A stretch of DNA of 6,246 nucleotides from Clostridia bacterium (GCA_017462145.1 JAFTRT010000003.1:1-6246), one strand, 5' to 3'. Numbered from the stretch's first letter, positions 1 to 5,700 are shown. The notes: generated by a model from the letters alone, not told the origin. Made by a program: numbers and translations.

Positions 1-11
1 AGAGTGTGAAA

Positions 12-34
12 GAAACAAATTTTCGCTTTGTTTC
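12..34. repeat. Small AT-rich hairpin
   Basis: GAAACAAA at 12-19 is exactly complementary to TTTGTTTC at 27-34, with a 7-nt spacer. It lies just beyond the T-rich tract of the nested hairpin at 45-105, in the direction of leftward transcription, so it could add to termination there. The stem is AT-rich and weak, and no function can be assigned from sequence alone. Confidence 0.35.
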
Positions 35-36
35 CC

Positions 37-105
37 AATAAAAAGAAACCCGATCGGTTAGCACAGCCCATCTTCGATGGGCTTGTGCAGTGTCCGACGG
101 GTTTC
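37..105 (-). terminator. Nested hairpin with T-tract, probable terminator of the leftward operon
   Basis: Outer arms GAAACCCG (45-52) and CGGGTTTC (98-105) are exact complements. Inside them TCGG (54-57) pairs with CCGA (94-97), GCAC (61-64) with GTGC (85-88), and AGCCCATC (65-72) with GATGGGCT (76-83) around the loop TTC. Read on the minus strand, the base of the stem is followed directly by TTTTTATT (rc of 37-44), the layout of an intrinsic terminator for transcription coming from the zapA-U32 operon. On the plus strand no T-run follows, so it should work leftward only. It sits about 190 nt past the U32 stop codon, with a repeat element between. It could instead be a structured RNA or part of the next unit, off the left edge. 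Confidence 0.55.
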
Positions 106-120
106 TCCCGTAGAAAAAAA

Positions 121-295
121 GCGAAGCGGTTTTGCTATACAATGGATCGAAAGCATAAACCTTTTTTGTGCAGTTCTTTGAAGGTTTGGAAACGCAATGT
201 TTGCGTAGCAAACTTGCCCCGAAGCGAAGCGGAGGATGTCTTATCAAGAAAGTTTCCAAAAACGCATCCCACGCATCCTCCGCATCCCCGCATCC
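121..295 (-). repeat. Operon-end repeat element, left copy
   Basis: Read on the minus strand, this stretch begins immediately after the U32 stop codon with four GGATGCG words (plus-strand CGCATCC at 263-269, 272-278, 281-287 and 289-295). It then continues as a relative of the sequence after the ROK gene stop codon. Bases 193-241 (reverse complement) are identical over 49 nt to 5337-5385, and 126-181 matches 5501-5555 with about one substitution and one indel. This copy is continuous, whereas the right copy has an extra segment of about 102 bp. GCAATGTTTGC (194-204) and GCAAACTTGC (208-217) can form a hairpin with one bulge. The word GCGAAGCGG occurs at 121-129 and again at 224-232. No coding signal is convincing. 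It is a dispersed intergenic repeat of unknown family, possibly MITE-like. The boundary at 121 is approximate. Confidence 0.8.
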
Positions 296-1528
296 TTATC
301 GAATTCTGCAAACGGGGAAAGAGGGGGGGAGTTGTTGCTGATAAGCGAGGATCACTTGAGCGGCCTGGGCTTTGGACTCCACGGTGAAGATAAAATGTTG
401 CATGGTAAGACCTGCACGCATCAACTCTGCTTTCCGATCGGCCATATAGACGGGCACGGAATTGAGCACCAGATTGCGGTGTGGGGGGAGACGCAGAATG
501 GGGAATCGAACGCCCTTTCGATCCACGAGGACGCCCCGACCGTTGTCACAGGCCTCACAGCCCGATGCGGCCTTTCCGAGGCAGGTCTCGGTGACCATGA
601 GGGGCACACGGCCGTACACGATAGCAGCGGTGGCACCGCCCACGTCCCGCATGCGGGGCAAGGTCAGCTCGGGGGAGAGGATCCCATCCTCCACACCAAG
701 CTCCTCCAAGGCTGCTGCCGACTCTCGATTGCACACGTTGAGCCGAAAATCTCCGTGGACGGTCAAACCTGCCTCACGAGCCAGATCCAAATGTCCCAAA
801 TTGCCCACCAAGGCATGGCGAGCCCCTTGCTCTCTTGCTTGCTTCAGTGCGGCAAGGATGGCCGGCCGTTCGCTGTCAAAGATCACGGGTGGCAACAAAA
901 CACCGTCCGTAGAACCGTCGTAACGCTCTACGGGAACAAAGATATGCCCAAAATAATCAAACGCCTCGGCCGGAATGGCCTTGGGGTCGTAAAAAACTGC
1001 CGTTTTGGATTCCGTCCGCTGACCGACGGGCCTTTTGGCCGCCGTGGAAGCGGGAAGACCCTCCGGGGAACGATCGGGTGTAACCGAGGCCTGCAACAGA
1101 GCCGTGTAGCGTTCCGCTCCCCCTCGCCGCAGGGCATTGAGGGCGGACACGGGAAGCATGAGCCCATCCTCCAGAGTCAAGGACAGGGAACGAGCCTCCA
1201 GACCGCTTCCCCCCAGCTTGGTCAGTTGACGGCGGACGGTTTCCTCGGTCAAAGGAGCTGTTTTCGCTTTCTCCGGCACCGCTCCCTCCACGGTAAGGGA
1301 CAGCGTCCCATCGGGTGACGAAAGTGCCAAAACAGCAGGAATCCCTTGCTGAATACGGGCAGAAAGACAGACGGGCAAACGTCGGGTCAGCCCACGGAAC
1401 GGCTCTCGCTCCCGTGTCTTTTCCTTGTCCTCTTCCCGACGGACACCAAACATGGAGGACGACAGCGAACGGCGGTAATATCCGTCGGTGAAGCCGTCAC
1501 GGGAAAAGACCGATGCCAGCTCAGCCAT
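296..1528 (-). CDS. U32/DUF3656 protein, C-terminal part, separated by an in-frame TGA
   Basis: These 410 codons continue, in the same frame, the U32 gene whose first part ends at 1550. Residues 1-28 carry the VFSRDGFTDGYY and MFG stretches that follow the first barrel in U32 proteins. A DUF3656-like region follows, with LPVSALNALRR near 125-135. The second, barrel-like half has VGNLGHLDLA at 241-250, HGDFRLNVCN at 258-267, YGRVPLMVTETC at 305-316 and cysteines 316, 324 and 327. With the upstream part the protein would be about 678 residues, similar to E. coli RlhA (YdcP), which has U32 plus DUF3656 and is needed for 5-hydroxycytidine 2501 in 23S rRNA. That function is inferred from family. 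The ATG at 1528 has GGGAGG only 2 nt upstream, too close for normal initiation, so independent translation is doubtful. The true frame is better read through from 1549. The extreme C-terminus follows a run of seven C and lacks the aromatic tail I would expect, so a small frameshift there is possible. Confidence 0.8.
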   Translation of the reverse strand: MAELASVFSRDGFTDGYYRRSLSSSMFGVRREEDKEKTREREPFRGLTRRLPVCLSARIQQGIPAVLALSSPDGTLSLTVEGAVPEKAKTAPLTEETVRRQLTKLGGSGLEARSLSLTLEDGLMLPVSALNALRRGGAERYTALLQASVTPDRSPEGLPASTAAKRPVGQRTESKTAVFYDPKAIPAEAFDYFGHIFVPVERYDGSTDGVLLPPVIFDSERPAILAALKQAREQGARHALVGNLGHLDLAREAGLTVHGDFRLNVCNRESAAALEELGVEDGILSPELTLPRMRDVGGATAAIVYGRVPLMVTETCLGKAASGCEACDNGRGVLVDRKGVRFPILRLPPHRNLVLNSVPVYMADRKAELMRAGLTMQHFIFTVESKAQAAQVILAYQQQLPPSFPVCRIR

Positions 1529-1549
1529 ATCCTCCCGAGACGCACCCCG

Positions 1550-1552
1550 TCA
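1550..1552 (-). other. In-frame TGA interrupting the U32 gene
   Basis: The TGA falls after residue 260 (LLDE) of the N-terminal part. The next seven codons read RGASRED, followed by MAELASVFSRDGFTDGYY, which is exactly what should follow in this family, and there is no frame change. The stop lies in the variable linker just after the conserved KIEGRMKSPEYV segment, so a single change such as CGA to TGA would explain it. The following base is C, and TGAC is known as a leaky stop context in bacteria. TGA also ends zapA and proB here, so wholesale reassignment of TGA is not supported. A nonsense mutation, a base-calling error or partial readthrough all fit. Selenocysteine is unlikely, because the position is not a conserved Cys and I see no obvious SECIS-like loop. 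Confidence 0.85.
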
Positions 1553-2332
1553 CTCATCCAACAGACGGCGAAAGACAGCCGCTACGTCCCGTACGTATTC
1601 GGGGGATTTCATCCGCCCCTCAATCTTCAAGGAGGCAACCCCCATACGGGCAAGCTCGGGCAGATGCTCTGCCAAGGACAGATCCCGCAGAGAAAGCGGG
1701 AAGCCCCGTTTTCCGTTCTTCAGCCCGTAGGGAAGACGGCAGGGCTGGGCACATTCTCCCCGATTGCCGCTCCGTCCTCCCACCAAGGAGGAAAACAGGC
1801 ATTGCCCCGAGTGGCAGACGCACAGGGCTCCGTGGACAAAGACCTCGGCCTCAATGGGGGAAGCAGCGGTGAAGGCCGCCAGATCCTCCCGACTCATCTC
1901 ACGGGCACAGACCATACGGGAAAAACCGCAGGCAGCCAGGCGGCGTGCCGCCTCTGCGTTGTGCCCCGACAACTGGGTACTGGCGTGAAGCTCGATGGGC
2001 AGTCGGCGATGAACGGCCGCCGCACAGCCTACGTCGGCTACGATCAACGCATCTGCTCCCGCCAGATAGGCCTCCTCGGCGGCACGGAGAAAGTCCTCAA
2101 TCTCCCGATCGTAGATCAGCGTGTTGGCGGCAATATAAACCTTTACGCCGTAGGAATGGGTCAGGGCAATGCCCCTCTCCAGCTCCTGCGGCGTAAAATT
2201 CTTTGCGTGTATCCGGGCGTTAAAGAGGGTACCGCCCATGTAGACGGCATCCGCTCCACCCTCTATGGCGGCCTCCAGAGCCGCAAACGAGCCCGCCGGA
2301 CACAACAGCTCCGGCATCTGACGCTCTCTCAT
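1550..2332 (-). CDS. U32 family protein (RlhA-like), N-terminal barrel
   Basis: These 260 residues form the catalytic-type half of a U32 protein. It opens with PELLCPAGSFAALEAAIEGG and has GADAVYMGG at 26-34 and LHASTQLSGHNA at 115-126. The U32 signature region EVFVHGALCVCHSGQC spans 163-178, CAQPC is at 194-198 and SLKIEGRMKSPEYV at 234-247. Cys171, 178, 194 and 198 are candidates for the four iron-sulfur ligands shown for other U32 proteins such as UbiU/UbiV. The family was first called a collagenase-like peptidase, but several members are now known to act in RNA hydroxylation (TrhP, RlhA) or ubiquinone hydroxylation. Because DUF3656 follows in frame after the stop, the RlhA-type rRNA role is the best inference. 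The ATG at 2332 is preceded by AAGGAG with 6 nt spacing. Met6 is a possible alternative start but lacks its own site. The gene starts 19 nt after zapA and is surely in its operon. If the TGA is real, this half-protein ends before the barrel closes. Confidence 0.88.
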   Translation of the reverse strand: MRERQMPELLCPAGSFAALEAAIEGGADAVYMGGTLFNARIHAKNFTPQELERGIALTHSYGVKVYIAANTLIYDREIEDFLRAAEEAYLAGADALIVADVGCAAAVHRRLPIELHASTQLSGHNAEAARRLAACGFSRMVCAREMSREDLAAFTAASPIEAEVFVHGALCVCHSGQCLFSSLVGGRSGNRGECAQPCRLPYGLKNGKRGFPLSLRDLSLAEHLPELARMGVASLKIEGRMKSPEYVRDVAAVFRRLLDE

Positions 2333-2351
2333 TCCGTCTCCTTTCGACCCA

Positions 2352-2669
2352 TCAGGCCTTGTTTTTCAGCTCCTCCAGCTCTTGGCGAAGGGCCTCGTTT
2401 TCCTGCTCCAGCTCCTCTACGGTGCACTGGGTCACGGCCAGTGTGGATTCCAGAGATTTCAGCTTACGCTGTACCTTGATCTTGTCCGAGCAGTAGTCCA
2501 ATGCGCACAACAGAGCGGCCTCGGTCTTACTGCAACGGCGACTCTTGGAGCCGATCTCCCGCATTTTTCGATCCACGATGCCAACCAAAGCCTCTACAGC
2601 CTCGGGCGATTCCTCGGTAATCACGTTGATCTCAATGTCGGCAATGGTAATAGTGTATTTCTGTCTCAT
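2352..2669 (-). CDS. zapA: Cell division protein ZapA
   Basis: The product is a 105-residue small cytoplasmic protein of the ZapA family, which bundles and stabilises FtsZ filaments at the division ring. The N-terminal globular domain (about 1-62) starts with the strand pattern KYTITIADIEINVITEE and contains AVEALVGIVDRKMREI (24-39) and the helix TEAALLCALDYCSDKI (49-64). Residues about 65-103 form a coiled coil rich in Glu, Leu and Lys, ending LEQENEALRQELEELKNKA, as expected for the dimerising stalk. The length is normal for Gram-positive members. The ATG has GGAGGAA with good spacing. It is the first gene of the leftward operon and is followed after 19 nt by the U32 gene, a pairing I recall as common in clostridia. 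It diverges from proB across a shared promoter region. Its TGA stop is evidence that TGA normally terminates in this genome. Confidence 0.9.
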   Translation of the reverse strand: MRQKYTITIADIEINVITEESPEAVEALVGIVDRKMREIGSKSRRCSKTEAALLCALDYCSDKIKVQRKLKSLESTLAVTQCTVEELEQENEALRQELEELKNKA

Positions 2670-2709
2670 GGAAATTCCTCCGTTTTTTTGGTGACTTTCG
2701 CTTTAGACC

Positions 2710-2738
2710 TTGCAAAAGCGGAAAAAAGAGTGTATAAT
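2710..2738 (+). promoter_or_regulatory. SigA-type promoter for proB-nth-ROK operon
   Basis: TTGCAA (2710-2715) and a perfect TATAAT (2733-2738) are separated by 17 bp, so transcription should start near 2745. The leader to the proB ATG would be about 106 nt. It contains a repeated AAGAGCTT at 2779-2786 and 2813-2820 and a short TTGGGA/TCCCAA complement (2774-2779 and 2809-2814). It is too short for a typical T-box, and I see no terminator hairpin in it. Confidence 0.7.
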
Positions 2739-2751
2739 ATATCTTGATTCT

Positions 2752-2780
2752 ATTATAATACAAAAGTTCGGTTTTGGGAA
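2752..2780 (-). promoter_or_regulatory. Probable SigA-type promoter for zapA-U32 operon
   Basis: On the minus strand, TATAAT (rc of 2752-2757) lies 17 bp downstream of TTCCCA (rc of 2775-2780), a 4 of 6 match to the -35 consensus. Predicted transcription would also start near 2745, leaving a leader of about 75 nt before zapA. The two opposing promoters therefore start at nearly the same point, and their polymerase footprints would overlap. The -35 match is modest, so confidence is lower than for the rightward promoter. Confidence 0.5.
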
Positions 2781-2850
2781 GAGCTTTTTCAAAAAAATTA
2801 CAGATTTCTCCCAAGAGCTTGCCGAAACGGAACGAAAAAAGGAACAAAGC

Positions 2851-3663
2851 ATGATCGACGTAACAGAACAACGAACCATCGTGGTCAAGGTGGGAACCTC
2901 TACCCTGACACACGCAACAGGGCACTTGAATCTTCGCCGCATCGAGCGGTTGGTCAAGGTGCTGTCAGATATGAAAAATTCGGGCATTCGGGTGGTGCTG
3001 GTCTCCTCGGGTGCCGTGAGCGCAGGCGTGGCTAAAATGGGATTGGGGCATATTCCCTCTACCCCCGAGGAAAAGCAGGCCATGGCCGCCGTGGGACAGA
3101 GCGAGCTGATGAAAATTTACGATCGGTTTTTCTCGGATTACGGCCAAACGGTGGCACAGATCCTGATGACCAAGGATGCGGTGCAGTTGCCCAACCGCCG
3201 CATTGCCGCCGAGAACACCTTTAGCCGTTTGCTGTCCATGAATTGTATTCCCATCGTCAACGAGAACGACTCGGTTTCCACCGACGAGCTGACCAAATTT
3301 GGCGGAAATGACATTCTGTCTGCCTACGTGGCTCTGCTGTGCGAGGCAGATCTGTTGCTCAATCTGTCCGACGTGGACGGCTTGTATGACTCCGATCCCC
3401 GTACCAATCCCTCTGCCGCCCGCATCGATCGGGTCGAGGAGATCACCGACGAGCTGTACGCCATGGCAGGCGGTGCGGGAACCGATCGGGGAACGGGCGG
3501 CATGATGGCCAAGCTGAATGCGGCCAAGATCGTGACAGCGGCAGGAATCCCCATGATCGTTCTCAACGGTCACGACCCCGAAATTTTGTATAACCTGCTG
3601 GACGGCGGTCACCTGGGTACCTATTTTGCCGCTTGCAGGGATCGGAAGAGCGAGTCGGTATGA
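2851..3663 (+). CDS. proB: Glutamate 5-kinase, short form without PUA domain
   Basis: This 270-residue amino acid kinase phosphorylates L-glutamate to glutamyl 5-phosphate, the first step of proline synthesis in the cytoplasm. Motifs in order: IVVKVGTSTLT (10-20, nucleotide-binding Lys13), VSSGAVSAG (51-59), IPIVNENDSVS (133-143), FGGNDILSA (150-158), LLLNLSDVDGLYDSDP (168-183), GTGGMMAKLNAAKI (214-227) and IPMIVLNGHDP (233-243). E. coli ProB is 367 residues with a C-terminal PUA domain. This one stops right after the kinase domain, a form known in other bacteria. The frame stays open upstream to 2710, but ATG 2851 is chosen because it has AAAGGA with 7 nt spacing and the family begins just before the VVKVG strand. 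The extension would also overlap the promoter. The TGA stop overlaps the nth start as ATGA. The usual partner proA is not adjacent. Confidence 0.94.
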   Translation: MIDVTEQRTIVVKVGTSTLTHATGHLNLRRIERLVKVLSDMKNSGIRVVLVSSGAVSAGVAKMGLGHIPSTPEEKQAMAAVGQSELMKIYDRFFSDYGQTVAQILMTKDAVQLPNRRIAAENTFSRLLSMNCIPIVNENDSVSTDELTKFGGNDILSAYVALLCEADLLLNLSDVDGLYDSDPRTNPSAARIDRVEEITDELYAMAGGAGTDRGTGGMMAKLNAAKIVTAAGIPMIVLNGHDPEILYNLLDGGHLGTYFAACRDRKSESV

Positions 3664-4343
3664 GCGGACGGCGAGAGAGCGAGCGCACCAAGCGAGAGCG
3701 GTTTTCCGCCATTGCAGACCGATTGGAGGCGTGCTACCCTTTGGCAGAGTGTGCCTTGGAATATCACGGTGAGCCTTGGCGGCTCTTGGTGATGGGGCGG
3801 CTGTCTGCCCAGTGTACCGATGCACGGGTGAATTTGGTCTGCCAAGATCTGTTTGCCGAATTTCCCACCTTAGAGGCCATGGCAGATGCGCCCTTGGAAC
3901 GCATTGAGGAGCTGGTTCGCCCCTGCGGACTGTTCCGCACCAAGGCGGCCAATATCAAGGATGCCTGCCGGATGCTTCGAGATGACTTTGGCGGTGTGCT
4001 CCCCGACACCATGGAGGAACTGCTGACCTTGCCCGGCGTAGGACGGAAGATTGCCAATCTTTTGCTTGGCGATATCTACAAAAAGCCCGCCATTGTGGCG
4101 GATACCCACTGCATTCGCATTTGCGGACGGCTGGGTGCGTACCCCGAGGGGCAAAAGGATCCCCTCAAGACCGAGCAGATCATGTCCCGATTGATCGACG
4201 GACCCGTGCAGGCGGATTTTTGCCACCGCATCGTTTGGTTCGGACGAGATGTGTGCACCGCTCGTGCTCCCAAGTGCGGACAATGCCCCTTGCGGGATCT
4301 TTGTCCTTCCTTATGTAAAAAAGAACATTCATCACAGAATTAG
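3660..4343 (+). CDS. nth: Endonuclease III (DNA glycosylase/AP lyase)
   Basis: The product has 227 residues and is a base-excision repair enzyme of the HhH-GPD family that removes oxidised pyrimidines and cuts the DNA at the resulting site. The helix-hairpin-helix motif is LPGVGRKIANLLLG at 124-137, with the catalytic Lys at 130. The catalytic Asp is in VADTHCIRICGRLG (147-160, Asp148). The [4Fe-4S] loop is intact: Cys199, 206, 209 and 215 with the classical x6-x2-x5 spacing. RLSAQCTD at 47-54 corresponds to the LLSAQ.TD segment of E. coli Nth. Lys at the catalytic position argues against MutY. The start ATG overlaps the proB stop by 4 nt (ATGA), so translation is probably coupled. Only a weak GGAAGAG lies upstream. 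An earlier in-frame ATG at 3633 lies inside proB and is less likely. The roughly 20-residue basic N-terminus is slightly longer than in E. coli. Confidence 0.94.
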   Translation: MSGRRESERTKRERFSAIADRLEACYPLAECALEYHGEPWRLLVMGRLSAQCTDARVNLVCQDLFAEFPTLEAMADAPLERIEELVRPCGLFRTKAANIKDACRMLRDDFGGVLPDTMEELLTLPGVGRKIANLLLGDIYKKPAIVADTHCIRICGRLGAYPEGQKDPLKTEQIMSRLIDGPVQADFCHRIVWFGRDVCTARAPKCGQCPLRDLCPSLCKKEHSSQN

Positions 4344-4360
4344 AAATTGGAGGATTGAAT

Positions 4361-5305
4361 ATGTACAGAATCGGTGTTGATTTGGGCGGAACCAATATTG
4401 CCGTCGGTTTGGTCAACGAACATGCGGAGCTTCTGCTCAAAAAAAGCTGTCCTACGGGTGCGGACCGTCCCGGTGAACAGATCGTGGACGATATTGCCGC
4501 TCTTTGTCTGGCAGTCTGCCAAGAGAGCGGTGTGGCCAAGGAGGAGATCGAGAGCGTGGGAATTGCCTCTCCCGGTATTGCCAACAGCGAGACGGGTGTG
4601 GTGGAGTACGCCAACAATCTGCCCTTCCGCCAGTTTCCCATTGCCGATCTCCTGAAGGAGCGGACGGGATTTCCCAAGGTTCGGATCGGAAACGATGCCA
4701 ACGCCGCCGCTTGGGGCGAGGCCGTAGCTGGTGCGGCCAAGGGTACGAAAAACAGCGTGATGATTACCTTGGGAACCGGTGTCGGCGGCGGTATCATTCT
4801 CAACAACGAGATCTATTCCGGCTTTAACCACGCAGGCGGCGAGCTGGGTCACATCGTCATTGAGGTGGACGGCGCTCCCTGCTCCTGCGGCAGACGGGGC
4901 TGTTGGGAGGCCTATTCCTCCGCTACCGCTCTCATTCGTATGACTCGGGAAAAGCTGGAGGAGTGTCGGGCAACCGGCCGTCCTACTATCATGACCGATA
5001 AGCCCAAAATCTCCGGCAGAACCGCTTGCGATGCCATGCGTGTAGGCGATGAGGCCGCAAAAGAGGTGTATGATCGGTACGTGAAATACCTGGCGACCGG
5101 CTTGACCAATATTATCAATATCTTCCAGCCTGAGGTGATTCCCCTCGGCGGCGGCGTGTCCGGTGAGGGACAGTCCCTCATCGATGCACTCCTGCCAATC
5201 ATTCGCGGCGAACAGTACGGCGGTGATATGGCTCTGCGTACCGAAATCCGTATCGCTACCCTGGGCAACGATGCCGGTATCATCGGCGCCGCTATGCTGA
5301 AGTAA
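4361..5305 (+). CDS. glcK: ROK family glucokinase
   Basis: This 314-residue cytoplasmic sugar kinase probably phosphorylates glucose to glucose 6-phosphate with ATP. It has the N-terminal phosphate loop GVDLGGTNIAVG (5-16), the catalytic Asp112 in IGNDANAAAWGE (109-120) and LGTGVGGG (137-144). The ROK zinc site is made of His164 in GELGH plus Cys174, Cys176 and Cys181 in CSCGRRGCWE. PLGGGVS (261-267) and GNDAGIIGAA (302-311) complete the fold. Length and motifs fit the Gram-positive glucokinase branch (B. subtilis GlcK). There is no DNA-binding helix-turn-helix at the N-terminus, so it is not a ROK repressor. N-acetylglucosamine, mannose or allose specificity cannot be excluded by eye. ATG 4361 has GGAGGA with 6 nt spacing. 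The upstream TTG at 4355 overlaps the spacer and is rejected. It follows nth by 17 nt and is the last gene of the operon, with a repeat element starting at its stop codon. Confidence 0.88.
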   Translation: MYRIGVDLGGTNIAVGLVNEHAELLLKKSCPTGADRPGEQIVDDIAALCLAVCQESGVAKEEIESVGIASPGIANSETGVVEYANNLPFRQFPIADLLKERTGFPKVRIGNDANAAAWGEAVAGAAKGTKNSVMITLGTGVGGGIILNNEIYSGFNHAGGELGHIVIEVDGAPCSCGRRGCWEAYSSATALIRMTREKLEECRATGRPTIMTDKPKISGRTACDAMRVGDEAAKEVYDRYVKYLATGLTNIINIFQPEVIPLGGGVSGEGQSLIDALLPIIRGEQYGGDMALRTEIRIATLGNDAGIIGAAMLK

Positions 5306-5568
5306 GGAGATGCGGTTTATGGAACCTTTCTTGATGAGACATCCTCCGCTTCGCTTCGGGGCAAGTTTGCTACGCAAACATTGCGGTTCCAAAACTCCAA
5401 AGAACTTCACACAAATAAGGATTGCGCCCTACGCTTTGTTTGGCATGGGGGCGTGGTTTTTGAGGGTCTTTTCTTGAAAGAAAAGACCCTCAATCTCCCA
5501 AAAGAACTGCACAAAAAAAGGTTTATGCTTCCGATCCATTGTATAGCAAAACCGCATCCTCCGCATCC
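5306..5568 (+). repeat. Operon-end repeat element, right copy with internal insertion
   Basis: It begins directly after the ROK stop codon with GGAGATGCGG and ends with CCGCATCC words at 5552-5559 and 5561-5568, which gives partial terminal inverted repeats (GATGCGG against CCGCATC). Bases 5337-5385 are identical over 49 nt to the reverse complement of 193-241, and 5501-5555 matches the reverse complement of 126-181. Between these blocks this copy has about 102 bp more than the left copy. The extra part is bounded by two versions of one word, at 5399-5420 and 5501-5521, starting AAAGAACTTCAC and AAAGAACTGCAC, and contains a perfect inverted repeat at 5460-5493. A short frame beginning ATG at 5319, with GGAG before it, runs 50-odd codons through the repeat and is not considered a gene. 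The element belongs to an unknown intergenic family, perhaps MITE-like or a 3'-end regulatory repeat. Confidence 0.8.
5460..5493. repeat. Perfect 16-bp-arm inverted repeat
   Basis: TTGAGGGTCTTTTCTT (5460-5475) and AAGAAAAGACCCTCAA (5478-5493) are exact complements separated by GA. As RNA it would fold into a long hairpin on either strand, with a few central pairs opening to form the loop. Four T precede it and no T-run follows, so it is not a textbook intrinsic terminator, although it could stop transcription from the ROK operon or protect a 3' end. It is absent from the left repeat copy. Confidence 0.85.
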
Positions 5569-5591
5569 ACCTGCTTACCAAAACTTACAAG

Positions 5592-5620
5592 TTGAATCTT
5601 AGGTGAAAGTATGGTAAAAT
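5592..5620 (+). promoter_or_regulatory. SigA-type promoter with extended -10 for the last gene
   Basis: TTGAAT (5592-5597) and TAAAAT (5615-5620) are 17 bp apart. TG at 5612-5613, one base before the -10 box, makes it an extended -10. The predicted start is near 5627, giving a leader of about 74 nt to the TTG at 5701. SleB-type genes are often driven by forespore sigma factors. The -10 region GGTAAAATAG also loosely resembles a SigF-type box, but the SigA reading fits better. Confidence 0.6.
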
Positions 5621-5700
5621 AGGGACAGCCGTTTTTGGGGAAAATCGGAGGAAGACGAGGATCCCCGACGGTGGAGATCAAAAAGAAGGAGGTACAAGAT

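Noticed and set aside
263..295. CRISPR-like array from the four CGCATCC words
   Set aside because: The unit is 7 nt at 8-9 nt periodicity with no spacers. It is a short tandem repeat at the edge of the operon-end element.
28..387. 119-codon plus-strand frame at the left edge
   Set aside because: It runs through the terminator hairpin and the repeat (giving HPTHPPHP from CGCATCC words) and into the antisense of the U32 gene. It has no ribosome binding site and no family likeness.
236..1318. 360-codon plus-strand frame antisense to the U32 gene
   Set aside because: It mirrors the GC-rich third-position pattern of the real gene, starts inside the repeat and has low-complexity protein content without recognisable domains.
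1550..1552. Selenocysteine or reassigned TGA codon
   Set aside because: The position is a variable linker and not a conserved Cys. No convincing SECIS hairpin follows, and TGA ends zapA and proB normally.
1346..2479. 377-codon plus-strand frame across both U32 parts and zapA
   Set aside because: It lies antisense to two well-supported genes, has no start signal, and its translation resembles no family.
2745..2850. T-box or other riboswitch in the proB leader
   Set aside because: The leader is only about 106 nt, and I find no T-box sequence, specifier stem or terminator. Only a short direct repeat and a weak complement are present.
4340..5410. 356-codon minus-strand frame opposite the ROK gene
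   Set aside because: It is a shadow of the glucokinase, whose catalytic and zinc motifs are unambiguous on the plus strand.
5319..5476. Short frame beginning ATG at 5319, preceded by GGAG, after the ROK gene
   Set aside because: It is made entirely of repeat sequence and ends in the inverted repeat. The left copy does not preserve it as a gene.
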